Notes under the pieces: model-generated
Seen by the model: the letters and a program-made list of their open reading frames with translations, nothing else
Database searches by the model: none
What the model was told of the DNA's origin: nothing
Source of the DNA: Actinomadura spongiicola
GTDB taxonomy: Bacteria; Actinomycetota; Actinomycetes; Streptosporangiales; Streptosporangiaceae
Reading direction: 5' to 3'
Length of the DNA: 64,000 bases
Assembly: GCF_003432485.1 (NCBI RefSeq)
Contig: NZ_QVNQ01000009.1
Span: 124,001 to 188,000 of the forward strand
Position numbers and translations under genes: made by a program
Part shown: positions 33,893 through 42,324 of the stretch, one piece after another
How positions within the stretch are numbered: the stretch's first letter is position 1
How the letters are laid out: every line of letters begins with the position of its first letter

Positions 33893-34870
33893 TCAGATCC
33901 GTTCGGGCAGGCCGAACACGGGGAACATGGCCGGGTAGAAGAACGCGGAGACGTGCGCGACGCCGTCCTTCGTGACGTCGAGGACCTGGATCTGGTAGGG
34001 GCGGTGCACGCCGTCCTCGTCGCGCATGTAGAGCCCGAACGCGGGCTGACCGTTCGCGGCGGTCGGGACCATGCGGATGTCGTCGGGGGCGGGGCCGCAC
34101 TGCGCCTCGATGAGCCGCACGACCCGCTCGGCGCCGACGAACCACTCCAGGTGCGGCGGCATCTCCCAGATGACGTCCTGCTTGAACAGCTCGATCAGGC
34201 CGGCGATGTCGGCGGTCTCGAACGCCTTGGCGTACCGTTCGAGGAGCTCACGCTGCGCCGGGTCGGTCGGCTCGACCAGTTCGTCGCGCAGGGGGGCGTT
34301 GTCCTCCAGCTGCGCCCGCGCCCGCTGCAGCGCGCTGTTGACCGCGGCGGTCGAGGTGTCGAGCAGTTCGGCGACCTCCGCGGCCCGCCACTTCAGGACG
34401 TCCCGCAGGATCAGCACGACCCGCTGCTTGGCGGGCAGGTGCTGAAGCGCCGCGACGAACGCCAGGCGGGTGCTCTCCCGCGCGGCGACGATCGTGGCCG
34501 GGTCGGCGGCGTCCGCGCCTAGCACGGCGTCGGGCGCCGGCTCCAGCCACGGCACCTCGGGCGAGGCGACGACCGGTCGTTCCGGTTCGTCGCTCGGCGC
34601 GCCCAGCCCGGACGGCATGGGCCGGTTGCCGCGCTGGTCGATCGCGGTGAGGCACACGTTCGTCGCGATCTTGTACAGCCACGTCCGGAGGGACGAGCGT
34701 CCCTCGAAGTTCCCGTAGGACCGCCAGGCCCGCAGGTAGGTCTCCTGTACCAGGTCCTCGGCGTCGTGCATGGAGCCAAGCATCCGGTAACAGTGCGCCA
34801 GCAGCTCCCGCCGGTAGGGGTCGGCTGCTGCCTGGAAGTCCCGGTCTGTGTCTATGGTGCTGTTCGCCAT
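33893..34870 (-). CDS. ECF-type RNA polymerase sigma factor with C-terminal SnoaL-like domain
   Basis: A 325-residue sigma factor. Region 2 is PYRRELLAHCYRMLGSMHDAEDLVQETYLRAWRSYGNFEGRSSLRTWLYKIATNVCL. Region 4 is LQHLPAKQRVVLILRDVLKWRAAEVAELLDTSTAAVNSALQRARAQL. Beyond residue about 200 is a SnoaL/NTF2-like domain (ERYAKAFETADIAGLIELFKQDVIWEMPP), found in the SigJ/SigG-like ECF groups, where it modulates activity in place of a classical anti-sigma factor. Trigger unknown. It is convergent with nothing and divergent from the universal stress gene. Confidence 0.9.
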   Translation of the reverse strand: MANSTIDTDRDFQAAADPYRRELLAHCYRMLGSMHDAEDLVQETYLRAWRSYGNFEGRSSLRTWLYKIATNVCLTAIDQRGNRPMPSGLGAPSDEPERPVVASPEVPWLEPAPDAVLGADAADPATIVAARESTRLAFVAALQHLPAKQRVVLILRDVLKWRAAEVAELLDTSTAAVNSALQRARAQLEDNAPLRDELVEPTDPAQRELLERYAKAFETADIAGLIELFKQDVIWEMPPHLEWFVGAERVVRLIEAQCGPAPDDIRMVPTAANGQPAFGLYMRDEDGVHRPYQIQVLDVTKDGVAHVSAFFYPAMFPVFGLPERI

Positions 34871-35137
34871 GAGAGGCCGTCACCTTCGTTCGGCGTCGAC
34901 GCGCGGACGGCTCCACCGACGGGGCCCGTCTGCTTCCGTGTCGTCTCCGACCGTATGCGGACCCACTGACAGAACCGTGCGACCCGTCCTCATCCTACGC
35001 CCCGACCAGCGCGAACTTCCCCGACGCCGTCCGGGACGGGCCCGGGAAACCGAGTTTCTCCCGCGCGAAACACTTCCGTGGCGGCGGGTATGCCTGCACC
35101 CTAGAGTGCACATCAACCGGCGGCCTCGGGAGGGACC

Positions 35138-35692
35138 GTGATCGCGAGACCGGAGGGCGGCCCCCGCGTCGTGGTGGGGGTGGACGACTCCGCGGGCGCC
35201 CGGTGCGCCCTCTCCTGGGCGATCGGCGAGGCGCGGCTGCGGCGGCTGCCGCTGCTGGTCGCGCACGCCGCGCCGCTGCCCCCGCACGTTTCGGCGGCCG
35301 GGCAGCTCGGCTGCGGCATCACCGAGGCGCTGCGCGGCTCCGGCGCCGAGCTGATCGCGCGGCTGCTCGCGGAGGTGAGCGACGGCCCGCCGGACGGGGT
35401 GGAGATGACGGCGCTGGCCCTGGTCGGCGAGCCGGGGGCCACGCTGGTGCGGCTGGCGGGCGAGGACGACATCCTCGTCGTCGGGCACGGCGCACGCGGC
35501 CCGTTCTCGCGGCTGCTGCGCCCGTCGGTGCGGCTGCACTGCGCGCGGCGGGCGCGGGCGACGCTGGTGTGCGTCCGGCCGCCCACGTTCGACACGCTGC
35601 TGGAGCGGCTGATCGCGCGGGACGAGTCCCCCGAGCACGTGCCGGACTCCCGGTTCCGCCGCCTCGGGCGTCGCCTGCGCCTGCCGCTGTGA
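35138..35692 (+). CDS. Universal stress protein family protein
   Basis: A 184-residue UspA-fold protein. It has VVVGVDDSAGARCALSWAIGEARLRRLPLLVAHA at the N-terminus and DDILVVGHGARGPFSRLLRPSVRLHCARRARATLVCV toward the C-terminus. The second block resembles the ATP-binding G-x2-G-x9-G(S/T) motif, but with R in place of the usual Gly-Ser end, so ATP binding is uncertain. A 30-residue Arg-rich tail follows. It starts with GTG after GGGAGGG. A GGGTAT at 35086-35091 resembles a sigma-B -10 box, without a good -35. Confidence 0.85.
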   Translation: MIARPEGGPRVVVGVDDSAGARCALSWAIGEARLRRLPLLVAHAAPLPPHVSAAGQLGCGITEALRGSGAELIARLLAEVSDGPPDGVEMTALALVGEPGATLVRLAGEDDILVVGHGARGPFSRLLRPSVRLHCARRARATLVCVRPPTFDTLLERLIARDESPEHVPDSRFRRLGRRLRLPL

Positions 35693-35734
35693 GTCGCGCG
35701 GGTCCGGGCGGGACGTCCCGCATAGGGTTTCCTC

Positions 35735-36379
35735 ATGCGCAAGTACGTCATCGTCGGGCCACTCGGCAGCGGTAAGGGGACGCAGTCCGCGCTGCTCGCA
35801 CGCGATCTCGACATCGTGCACATCAGCGTCGGCGACGTCTTCCGGTGGCATGTCAAGAACCACACCAAGCTCGGCGCCCAGGTGCGGCGCATCATGGCGG
35901 CCGGTGAGCTGGTCGGCGACGACCTGGTGGAGGGCGTGGTCCGCGACCGCCTCGACCAGCACGACTGGAACTACGGCTTCGTCATCGACGGGTTCCCGCG
36001 CAACAGCAGGCAGGCCGAGTTCTTCCTGGAGGGCTACGACATCGACGGCGTGATCCATCTCGACCTCCCGGACGGGGAGGTCCGGCGCCGCGTCCTGGCC
36101 CGCCGGTACTGCTCCCGGTGCGGGATGGACTACAACCTGATCGCCGACCGTCCCACCGAGGAGGGACGCTGCGACGTGTGCGGCGGCGAGCTGGTCGCCC
36201 GGGAGGACGACACGGAGGAGGCCCTCGTCGAGCGGCTGCGCCTGTACCACGAGAAGACCGACCCCGTCCTGGAGCTGTTCGGCCGCAAGGAGTACGTGGT
36301 GACCGTCGACGCAACGCCGGGCGTCGACGAGGTGCAGCGGACGATCAGGGAACGTCTCGCGCTGCCCCCGCCGCTCTGA
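35735..36379 (+). CDS. Adenylate kinase-like nucleoside monophosphate kinase
   Basis: A 214-residue long-form adenylate kinase. The P-loop reads GPLGSGKGTQS, slightly different from the usual GAPGAGKGTQ. VIDGFPRNSRQAEF matches the NMP-binding region (DGFPR). The lid contains CSRCGMDYN and CDVCGGEL, giving four cysteines that should bind zinc. The housekeeping adk of actinomycetes lies in the ribosomal protein operon, so this is probably a second copy. It stands alone between the stress protein and the HelR-like ATPase, 42 bp after the former. Confidence 0.85.
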   Translation: MRKYVIVGPLGSGKGTQSALLARDLDIVHISVGDVFRWHVKNHTKLGAQVRRIMAAGELVGDDLVEGVVRDRLDQHDWNYGFVIDGFPRNSRQAEFFLEGYDIDGVIHLDLPDGEVRRRVLARRYCSRCGMDYNLIADRPTEEGRCDVCGGELVAREDDTEEALVERLRLYHEKTDPVLELFGRKEYVVTVDATPGVDEVQRTIRERLALPPPL

Positions 36380-36389
36380 CCTCCAAGGA

Positions 36390-38450
36390 TCACATCGAAC
36401 GGCCCGCCAGCTCGGCGGGGAGGTCCTCGCGGTGCAGGACGGTCAGGGACGTGACGGCGCGGGTCAGCACCACGTACAGCCGGGCCAGGCCGCGTGCCTC
36501 CGCGGCGGCGATCGCGGCGGGCTCCGCGACGATCACATGGTCGTACTCCAGGCCCTTGGCGAGGGTGGCCGGGACGAGGAGGAGACGGGCGTCGCCGCCC
36601 GAGTCGGGCCCGAGCACGCCGTGCTCCAGGCCGGCGGACCGCAGCGCGGCGGCGTGCGCGTCCGCCGCCGCGTCCGGGACGATCAGGCCGACCGAGCCGG
36701 GCCGGGCGAGGGCCTCGCGGGCGGCGTCGACGGCGTCGGTCACCGGGTCGGCGACGCGCCGCACGTCCAGGGCGCCCGCGCCGGGACGCAGCGAGCGGGG
36801 CCTTTCCAGTGTGGGCGCGACGTGCGGGAGCAACCGGGCCGCGTAGTCCAGGACGGTTCCTGGGACGCGGAAGCCGAGGGTGAGCTCGGTGACGTCGCCG
36901 TCCTGCCCGAGGTGGGTGAGAACGTCCTTCCAGGACCGCGCCGACCAGGCCGTGGTGCCCTGCGCGATGTCGCCGAGGACGGTCGCCGAGCCCGTCCCGC
37001 AGCGGCGGCCCAGCGCCCGCAACTGCATCGCCGACAGGTCCTGCGCCTCGTCCACGACGAGGTGCCCGAGTGACGGGGTCCGCTCGATCAGGTCGTTCAG
37101 CTCGTCGAGCAGCGCGCGATCGGCGGCTGTCCAGGCGGCCGAGCGGTGGGAGCGGGCCGGTTTCGCCCACAGCAGCGCGGCCTGCTCGTCGTCGTCCAGG
37201 ACGCCCTTGGCGGCCCGGCGCAGGAAGTCGGCGTCCGACAGCAGCCGGTACAGGACCTGCTCGGGGGTCAGCTTCGGCCATACCTCGTCGAGGACCCGCC
37301 GGACGGGCGCGCTCCGCGCGACCTGATCCTGGACCCGGTCGTCGGGCGCCTCGCCGCGCCGCTCCATCCGCACGAGGATCTGGTGCGCGAGCCGCTGCGC
37401 GAACGCGGCGCGGCCGCTGCCGTACCGGGTCGTGCCGCGCAGCGCGGCGGCGATCTCCCGGACCTCGTGGTCGGCGAGCCGGTGGCGGGCCGAGCCGCGG
37501 GTGACGACCAGGCCGTCCACCGGCTTGCGGACGTGCAGCCACAGGGCCTTGCGCAGCACGTCCGCCATCCGCGCCTCGCCCTTGAGGGCGGCGACCCGCG
37601 CCGGCTCCCCCGCCGTCGGCGCGCCGAGCAGGTCGTCGACCGTGGCCTGCTCGACCTTGACCTCGCCGAGCGCGGGCAGGACCGCCGAGATATAGGCGAG
37701 GAACGCCCGGTTGGGGCCGACGATCAGGACCCCGGCCCGCGCCAGCCGCTCCCGGTGCGTGAACAGCAGGTACGCCGCGCGGTGCAGGCCGACGGCCGTC
37801 TTTCCGGTGCCCGGCGCGCCCTGCACGCACACGGTGCGGGGCAGGTCCGCGCGGACGATCGCGTCCTGTTCCGGCTGGATGGTGGCGACGATGTCGCGCA
37901 TCGGCCCGGTCCGGGGACGCTCGATCTCCTCGGTCAGGATGCGGGACGGGCCGAGGTCCCCGCCGTCGAGGGGTTCGTCCTCGAACGCGGTCAACTCCCC
38001 CGCCTGGAAGCCGAACCGGCGCCGCAGCCGCCATCCCATGGGTTCGGTGGGACCGGCCTGGTAGAAGGCCCGCGACACGGGGGCGCGCCAGTCCAGCACG
38101 AGCGGGCGTCCCTCGTCGCCGTCGTGGACGTGCCGCCGCCCCACGTACATGACCGCCGGCAGGTCGGAGTCCTCCGCCGGAACATCCGGGCCGTCCGGGC
38201 GGACGTCGCGGTCCATGCGACCGAAGAACAGCGGGGCGTCGGGATGGTCGGCGAGCGCGGCGACGCGCTGGTCGAGCAGCGATTCCAGGTACTGCTTGGA
38301 CACCCAGTCGGCCGCCACGTCCGCGGACAGGCCGCTCGCGTGCTCGCGCATCCGGCGCAGCGCGGCGCGGGACGCGGCCAGGTGCGCGCGTTCGGCGGCG
38401 AGAACGGCCGCCTGGTCGGGCTGGACGGGCTCGTCGGGTTCGCCGGGCAT
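36390..38450 (-). CDS. UvrD/Rep-like RNA polymerase recycling ATPase (HelD/HelR family)
   Basis: A 686-residue superfamily 1 ATPase. An N-terminal coiled-coil region (LAAERAHLAASRAALRRMREHA) is followed by the HelD-specific VMYVGRRHVHDGDEGRPLVLDWRAPVSRAFYQA block. Walker A is QGAPGTGKTAVGLHRAAYLL, and the DEAQD box is HLVVDEAQDLSAMQLRAL. The late motif is LATLAKGLEYDHVIV-like, then RLYVVLTRAV. HelD/HelR proteins insert into RNA polymerase and free it from DNA, and some protect against rifampicin. No rifamycin-associated element (GGGGCTTGCGGCAAGCCCC type) is seen upstream. It is convergent with the adenylate kinase, 10 bp apart. Confidence 0.88.
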   Translation of the reverse strand: MPGEPDEPVQPDQAAVLAAERAHLAASRAALRRMREHASGLSADVAADWVSKQYLESLLDQRVAALADHPDAPLFFGRMDRDVRPDGPDVPAEDSDLPAVMYVGRRHVHDGDEGRPLVLDWRAPVSRAFYQAGPTEPMGWRLRRRFGFQAGELTAFEDEPLDGGDLGPSRILTEEIERPRTGPMRDIVATIQPEQDAIVRADLPRTVCVQGAPGTGKTAVGLHRAAYLLFTHRERLARAGVLIVGPNRAFLAYISAVLPALGEVKVEQATVDDLLGAPTAGEPARVAALKGEARMADVLRKALWLHVRKPVDGLVVTRGSARHRLADHEVREIAAALRGTTRYGSGRAAFAQRLAHQILVRMERRGEAPDDRVQDQVARSAPVRRVLDEVWPKLTPEQVLYRLLSDADFLRRAAKGVLDDDEQAALLWAKPARSHRSAAWTAADRALLDELNDLIERTPSLGHLVVDEAQDLSAMQLRALGRRCGTGSATVLGDIAQGTTAWSARSWKDVLTHLGQDGDVTELTLGFRVPGTVLDYAARLLPHVAPTLERPRSLRPGAGALDVRRVADPVTDAVDAAREALARPGSVGLIVPDAAADAHAAALRSAGLEHGVLGPDSGGDARLLLVPATLAKGLEYDHVIVAEPAAIAAAEARGLARLYVVLTRAVTSLTVLHREDLPAELAGRSM

Positions 38451-38586
38451 GGGCGTGGACCTCCGGAAGGAAGGGGGGCGAGGGCGAAACTCACCACCTT
38501 ACCGACAGGGGTCGAGGTCGGCGCAGTCCGTTTTCCGGCGGCGGTGCGCCTTGCCGGTCGGGCCGGGGTGTGTGACGTTGGGCGGC

Positions 38587-39381
38587 ATGGTCACTCTGAC
38601 GGGACGGTCGGCGTTGGTCACGGGAGCCTCGTCCGGCATCGGCGCGGTCGTCGCCGAGGCGCTGGCGGCCGCCGGGGCGCGCGTCGGCGTCGTCGCGCGC
38701 CGCAAGGACAGGCTGGAGCAGGTCCTCGCCCGGTGCCGGGAGCACGCGCCCGACTCGGCGCTGTGGACGGCCGACCTCGCCGAACTCGACGCGATCCCCG
38801 ATCTCGCGGCCGCCGTCGAGCGGGAGTTCGGCGGCGTGGACATCCTGGTCAACAACGCGGGAATGCCGAAGCGACGCCGCGTCCAGGACCTGTCCCCCGC
38901 CGAGACCGAGGACGTGATGCGCCTCAACTACCTGTCCCCGGTGCGGCTCACGCTCGCGCTGCTGCCCGGGATGATCAGGCGCGGGCGGGGGCATCTGGTG
39001 GCGGTCGGCTCGGTCGCGGCGCGGCTCGGGCCCCCGCACGAGGCCGCGTACGCGGCGTCCAAGGCGGCGCTGACCGCGTTCTGGGAGAGCCTGGCGGTCG
39101 ACCTGGACGGCACCGGCGTGCGGGCCCACGTCGTCCAGCCCGCGCTCATCGCCGGGACCGAGCTGTTCACCCTCCCCGGCAACGAGGAGCCGATCAGCGA
39201 CCTGTCCGACGCGCTGCCGCCGCGCGAGGTCGCCGACGCGATCCTCGACCTCGTCGGCTCCGGCGGGTTCGAGCGGTACGTGCCGGGCTGGTTCAGCGAG
39301 ATGGCCTCCGGGAAGGCCGCCGACGTCGACGCGTTCGTCGACGGCGTCAAGGAGTGGACCCGCGACCGGCTCCAGCCCTGA
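38587..39381 (+). CDS. Short-chain dehydrogenase/reductase
   Basis: A 264-residue classical SDR with the cofactor motif ALVTGASSGIGAVVAEAL, LVNNAGMPKRRR and the catalytic Tyr/Lys in AAYAASKAALTAF. The C-terminal ERYVPGWFSEMASGKAADVDAF fits the group of fatty-acyl or sterol-type reductases, but the substrate is not predictable. ATG at 38587 follows GTTGGGCGGC. It is 74 bp upstream of a TetR gene, in the same direction, and could be a target of it. Confidence 0.87.
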   Translation: MVTLTGRSALVTGASSGIGAVVAEALAAAGARVGVVARRKDRLEQVLARCREHAPDSALWTADLAELDAIPDLAAAVEREFGGVDILVNNAGMPKRRRVQDLSPAETEDVMRLNYLSPVRLTLALLPGMIRRGRGHLVAVGSVAARLGPPHEAAYAASKAALTAFWESLAVDLDGTGVRAHVVQPALIAGTELFTLPGNEEPISDLSDALPPREVADAILDLVGSGGFERYVPGWFSEMASGKAADVDAFVDGVKEWTRDRLQP

Positions 39382-39398
39382 ACCGGGGGCGTTCACCC

Positions 39399-39430
39399 TA
39401 AAATGGGAGGTGAGGGCGCCACCTCACCTC
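39399..39430 (+). promoter_or_regulatory. -10 box and inverted-repeat operator in front of the TetR gene
   Basis: GAGGTGAGG (39407-39415) and CCTCACCTC (39422-39430) form a perfect 9-bp inverted repeat with a 6-bp spacer. A good -10 hexamer TAAAAT (39399-39404) lies immediately upstream, so the repeat covers the transcription start region. This is the arrangement of a self-repressed TetR gene. Confidence 0.75.
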
Positions 39431-39455
39431 GTCACCCCCGGAGGAACGACGACCC

Positions 39456-40031
39456 ATGGGCACAGCCCGCCGTTCCGTGCGCGAGTCCCTGCTGGACGCC
39501 GCCGCCGACCTTCTCGTGGAACGCGGCTACCGGGCGGTCCGGATGCGGGACGTCGCGGACGCGGCCGGGGTGAGCCGGCAGACCGTCTACAACGAGTTCG
39601 GCGACAAGTGGGGCCTGGCGCGGGCGGTCGTGGTCCGCCACAACGAGCGCTACCTCGACGGCATCGACGCGGTGCTGTCCCGGCACGACGACCTGTACTC
39701 GGCGGTGGTCGCCGCCGTGACGTACACACTGGAGATGTCGGCGGACGACCGGCTGAAGAAGGCGGTGCTCACCGGCGCGGGCGGCGACGAGATGCTGCCG
39801 CTGCTCACCACGCGGGCCGAGCCGGTGATGTTCACCGCCAGCGCCCGCATCGCCGAGCACGCCCTGCGCCGCTGGCCGCACCTGGACCGTGCCGCCCTCA
39901 CCGAGATCACCGACGCGGCGGTGCGGCTCACCGCCAGCCACATCATGCTGCCGTCCGGGCCGCCGGAGCGGCTCGCGCACGTCATCGCCCGGATGGTGAC
40001 GCGTTACCTGGACGTCCCCGGCCCCCGCTGA
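39456..40031 (+). CDS. TetR-family transcriptional regulator
   Basis: A 191-residue protein with the TetR helix-turn-helix: RESLLDAAADLLVERGYRAVRMRDVADAAGVSRQTVYNEFGDKWGLARAVV. The C-terminal ligand domain includes LTAVTYTLEMS-like AAVTYTLEMSADDRLKKAVL and resembles regulators of lipid or hydrocarbon genes. The ribosome site is CCGGAGGAA. A perfect 9+9 inverted repeat just upstream indicates autorepression. It probably also controls the SDR before it or the hydrolase after it; ligand unknown. Confidence 0.92.
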   Translation: MGTARRSVRESLLDAAADLLVERGYRAVRMRDVADAAGVSRQTVYNEFGDKWGLARAVVVRHNERYLDGIDAVLSRHDDLYSAVVAAVTYTLEMSADDRLKKAVLTGAGGDEMLPLLTTRAEPVMFTASARIAEHALRRWPHLDRAALTEITDAAVRLTASHIMLPSGPPERLAHVIARMVTRYLDVPGPR

Positions 40032-40038
40032 CGGGCCC

Positions 40039-40998
40039 TCAGCGGGAACCCTGAGCGGGGCCGGGGTCGAACGCCGCGCGCAACCGGCGAGCGGCGTAGT
40101 CCATCGCCTCGGCACCGGCGTCGAAGAACTCGGGGAGCAGGAAGAACGCGTGCACGACGCCGTCGTAGCGGCGCAGCTCCACCGGCACCCCGGCGGCGGC
40201 GAGCCGGCGCGCGTACGCCTCCGCCTCGTCCCGCAGGATGTCGTACTCCGCGGTGATCACTGTGGCGGGCGCGGCGCCGGTCAGGTCCGGGGCGCGCAGC
40301 GGCGCGAGCCGGACGTCCGCCGGGTCGGCCGCGCCCCGGTAGAGCTCCAGGAACCAGGCGAGCGTCGCGGCGTCCAACCCGTAGCCGGACCGGTAGCGCC
40401 GCCAGCTCGGGGTGTCCATCGCGGTGTCGGTCACCGGGTAGACGAGCAACTGGTGGGCGAGGCGAACGCCCCGCTCGCGCGCCAGCAGCGCGACCGCCGC
40501 CGCCAGGTTCCCGCCCGCGCTGTCCCCCGCCACGGCGACGGCCCCGGGACGGGCGTTCCACCGTTTCGGCTCCCGCGCGACCGACGCCACGACGGCCCAG
40601 GCGTCGTCCACGGCGGCGGGGAACGGATGCTCCGGGGCCAGGCGGTACCCGACGTTCAGCACGACACAGCCGGTCTTCGCGGCGAGGTCGCGGCAGGCGC
40701 CGTCCACGCTGTCGACGTCGCCGAGGACCCAGCCCCCGCCGTGCAGGTACACGATCGCCGGAAGGGCTCCCCTGCCGGGAGGCTCCGGACGGTACAGGCG
40801 CACCGGCACCGGACCGCCCGGACCCGGCACGCGGACGTCCCGGACCTCGGGCAGCTCCCGCCGGACCCCCGGGAGCGCCGGGCCGATCCGCGCTCGCATC
40901 TCCTCGATCGTGGGCTCCGCCGCGTCGCCCGTCCGTTGCGGAGCCGTCCAGGACGCGAGGACGTCCAGGAAACGCGCGGTCTGCGGGTGCAGGGGCAT
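40039..40998 (-). CDS. Alpha/beta hydrolase (hormone-sensitive-lipase family esterase)
   Basis: A 319-residue esterase of family IV. The oxyanion motif HGGGWVLGD, the nucleophile elbow GDSAGGNLAAAVALL, the acid in EYDILRDEAEAYA and the histidine in DGVVHAFFLL are all in place. NVGYRLAPEHPFPAAVDDAW is the typical linker. It should hydrolyse short-chain esters in the cytosol. It is convergent with the TetR gene and 16 bp downstream of the PuuD-like gene, so these two may be co-transcribed. Confidence 0.9.
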   Translation of the reverse strand: MPLHPQTARFLDVLASWTAPQRTGDAAEPTIEEMRARIGPALPGVRRELPEVRDVRVPGPGGPVPVRLYRPEPPGRGALPAIVYLHGGGWVLGDVDSVDGACRDLAAKTGCVVLNVGYRLAPEHPFPAAVDDAWAVVASVAREPKRWNARPGAVAVAGDSAGGNLAAAVALLARERGVRLAHQLLVYPVTDTAMDTPSWRRYRSGYGLDAATLAWFLELYRGAADPADVRLAPLRAPDLTGAAPATVITAEYDILRDEAEAYARRLAAAGVPVELRRYDGVVHAFFLLPEFFDAGAEAMDYAARRLRAAFDPGPAQGSR

Positions 40999-41014
40999 GT
41001 GCGGGCGGCGGCCG

Positions 41015-41764
41015 TCAGCGTCCTGCGGCCTCGGCGACCAGGGCCTCGAACAGGCGGCCGTCGTCGCCCTCCTCCGGATGCCACTGGACCGCGAGCCCGA
41101 AACGGTGGCCCGGCAACTCCACGGCCTCCACCACCTGGTCGTCGGCCCAGGCCACCGGAACCAGGCCCTTCCCGAGCCGGCCGACCGCCTGGTGGTGGTA
41201 GGTGGGGACGTTCGCGGACTCGCCGAGGATCTTGCCGACCAGGCTCGTCCCGCTGATCCGCACCGGGTGGGACCCGACGATGCCGGTCTCCGGCGCGTGC
41301 CCCCGGTGCCCCACCGCCTCCGGCAGGTACTGGATGAGCGCGCCGCCGCGCGCCACGTTCAGCACCTGCATGCCCCGGCAGATCGCCAGGAACGGCAGGT
41401 CGGCGTCGATCACCGCGCGGGCGAGCGCCAGTTCGAACCGGTCGCGCTGCGGCTGCGGCGGCCCGGTCTCGGCGTGCCGGACGGCGCCGTACAGTTCCGG
41501 GCCGATGTCCCCGCCGCCCGCGAGGACGATCCCGTCCAGCCGTTCGATCAGGGCGCCCAGCCCGCGCAGCGACGCGGTGGACGGCAGCAGGACCGGAACG
41601 CCGCCGGCGCGCTCGACCGAGCGCGCGTACGGCGCCGGGAGCAACGCGACCTCGCGCACCCAGGTGCCCCAGCGGGCCGCCTCCTGGTAGGCGGTGATGC
41701 CGATGAGCGGCGGCGCGCCGCCGCCGGCGTGCGGAGCCGGGGCCCCGCGGACGGCCTCTGTCAT
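41015..41764 (-). CDS. Class I glutamine amidotransferase-like hydrolase (PuuD, gamma-Glu-GABA hydrolase family)
   Basis: A 249-residue protein of peptidase family C26. The nucleophile is the cysteine in FLAICRGMQVLNVARGG, and the histidine and glutamate are in LAVQWHPEEGDDG. LDGIVLAGGGDIGPELYG is also typical. Relatives cut gamma-glutamyl-GABA in putrescine breakdown, but no other puu genes are next to it. The ATG at 41764 has CAGAGGGGAAG before it; the frame extends 21 codons upstream without a better site. Divergent from the flavohemoprotein gene. Confidence 0.87.
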   Translation of the reverse strand: MTEAVRGAPAPHAGGGAPPLIGITAYQEAARWGTWVREVALLPAPYARSVERAGGVPVLLPSTASLRGLGALIERLDGIVLAGGGDIGPELYGAVRHAETGPPQPQRDRFELALARAVIDADLPFLAICRGMQVLNVARGGALIQYLPEAVGHRGHAPETGIVGSHPVRISGTSLVGKILGESANVPTYHHQAVGRLGKGLVPVAWADDQVVEAVELPGHRFGLAVQWHPEEGDDGRLFEALVAEAAGR

Positions 41765-42324
41765 GCGTGCTTCCCCTCTGCCGGAACTCCGGCCACGCGG
41801 CGGCTCGGCTCCGGACGGTCCGCGCACCCGCCGATCGCGTCTCCACGCCGATCGCGCGGCACGCGCGCCGTCCGCCCCCTCCGGCCGCCCTGCCTCCGAG
41901 GTTTTACCTTCCGGTCAGCTTGCCGCACGGGGCCGGATCCGCGTAGTACCCGGGAAAGATCGGTCCGCCTTCGGCCGGATCCCGGAACACCGCTCGGGCG
42001 TCGTCTCGGGACGGCGCGCTCCGCGAAATCCGCGAATCTTCCACCGGGTGCCAGATTCGTCCCCCCGTTCGTCCACCGCCGCGCGGCGGTCACCTCGGCG
42101 CAGGTCAGTACCGATCAGTATATCTCCGCTCCCTTTTGATAAACCGACTACAGAGAATCGCGCTTCGATTACGCTCCGCGTCGACGGGAATGGCGGCGAC
42201 CCGATCGACTTGAACACCTGCGGATTTCGATGAGAGAGTTTCACCAAGCCGGGCATCGAATTAAGAGATGATCACCGACAATCCCGGATACGGTCGCCGA
42301 AGCCCCAGGGGGCGAGCTACGCCA
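41765..42324. other. 560-bp divergent intergenic region with an A/T-rich island
   Basis: Separates the PuuD-like gene from the flavohemoprotein. No convincing gene was found in it. The left part is ordinary GC-rich DNA. From about 42100 the sequence becomes much richer in A and T (for example TATATCTCC and TTTTGATAAACC), as expected for a promoter. TCAGTA occurs twice exactly 10 bp apart (42105-42110 and 42115-42120), which could be a direct-repeat operator. An inverted CATC/GATG pair flanks 42258-42270. Confidence 0.5.

Noticed and set aside
35044-35062. GGGAAAC-CGA-GTTTCTCCC as an operator for the universal stress gene
   Set aside because: The symmetry is broken by an extra base and there is no supporting promoter; kept only as a note.
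38451-38586. Search for a rifamycin-associated element upstream of the HelR-like gene
   Set aside because: No GGGGCTTGC/GCAAGCCCC-type palindrome is present.
41915-42256. Frame of 113 codons in the gap before the flavohemoprotein
   Set aside because: Composition is not protein-like, there is no ribosome site, and it spans the A/T-rich promoter island.
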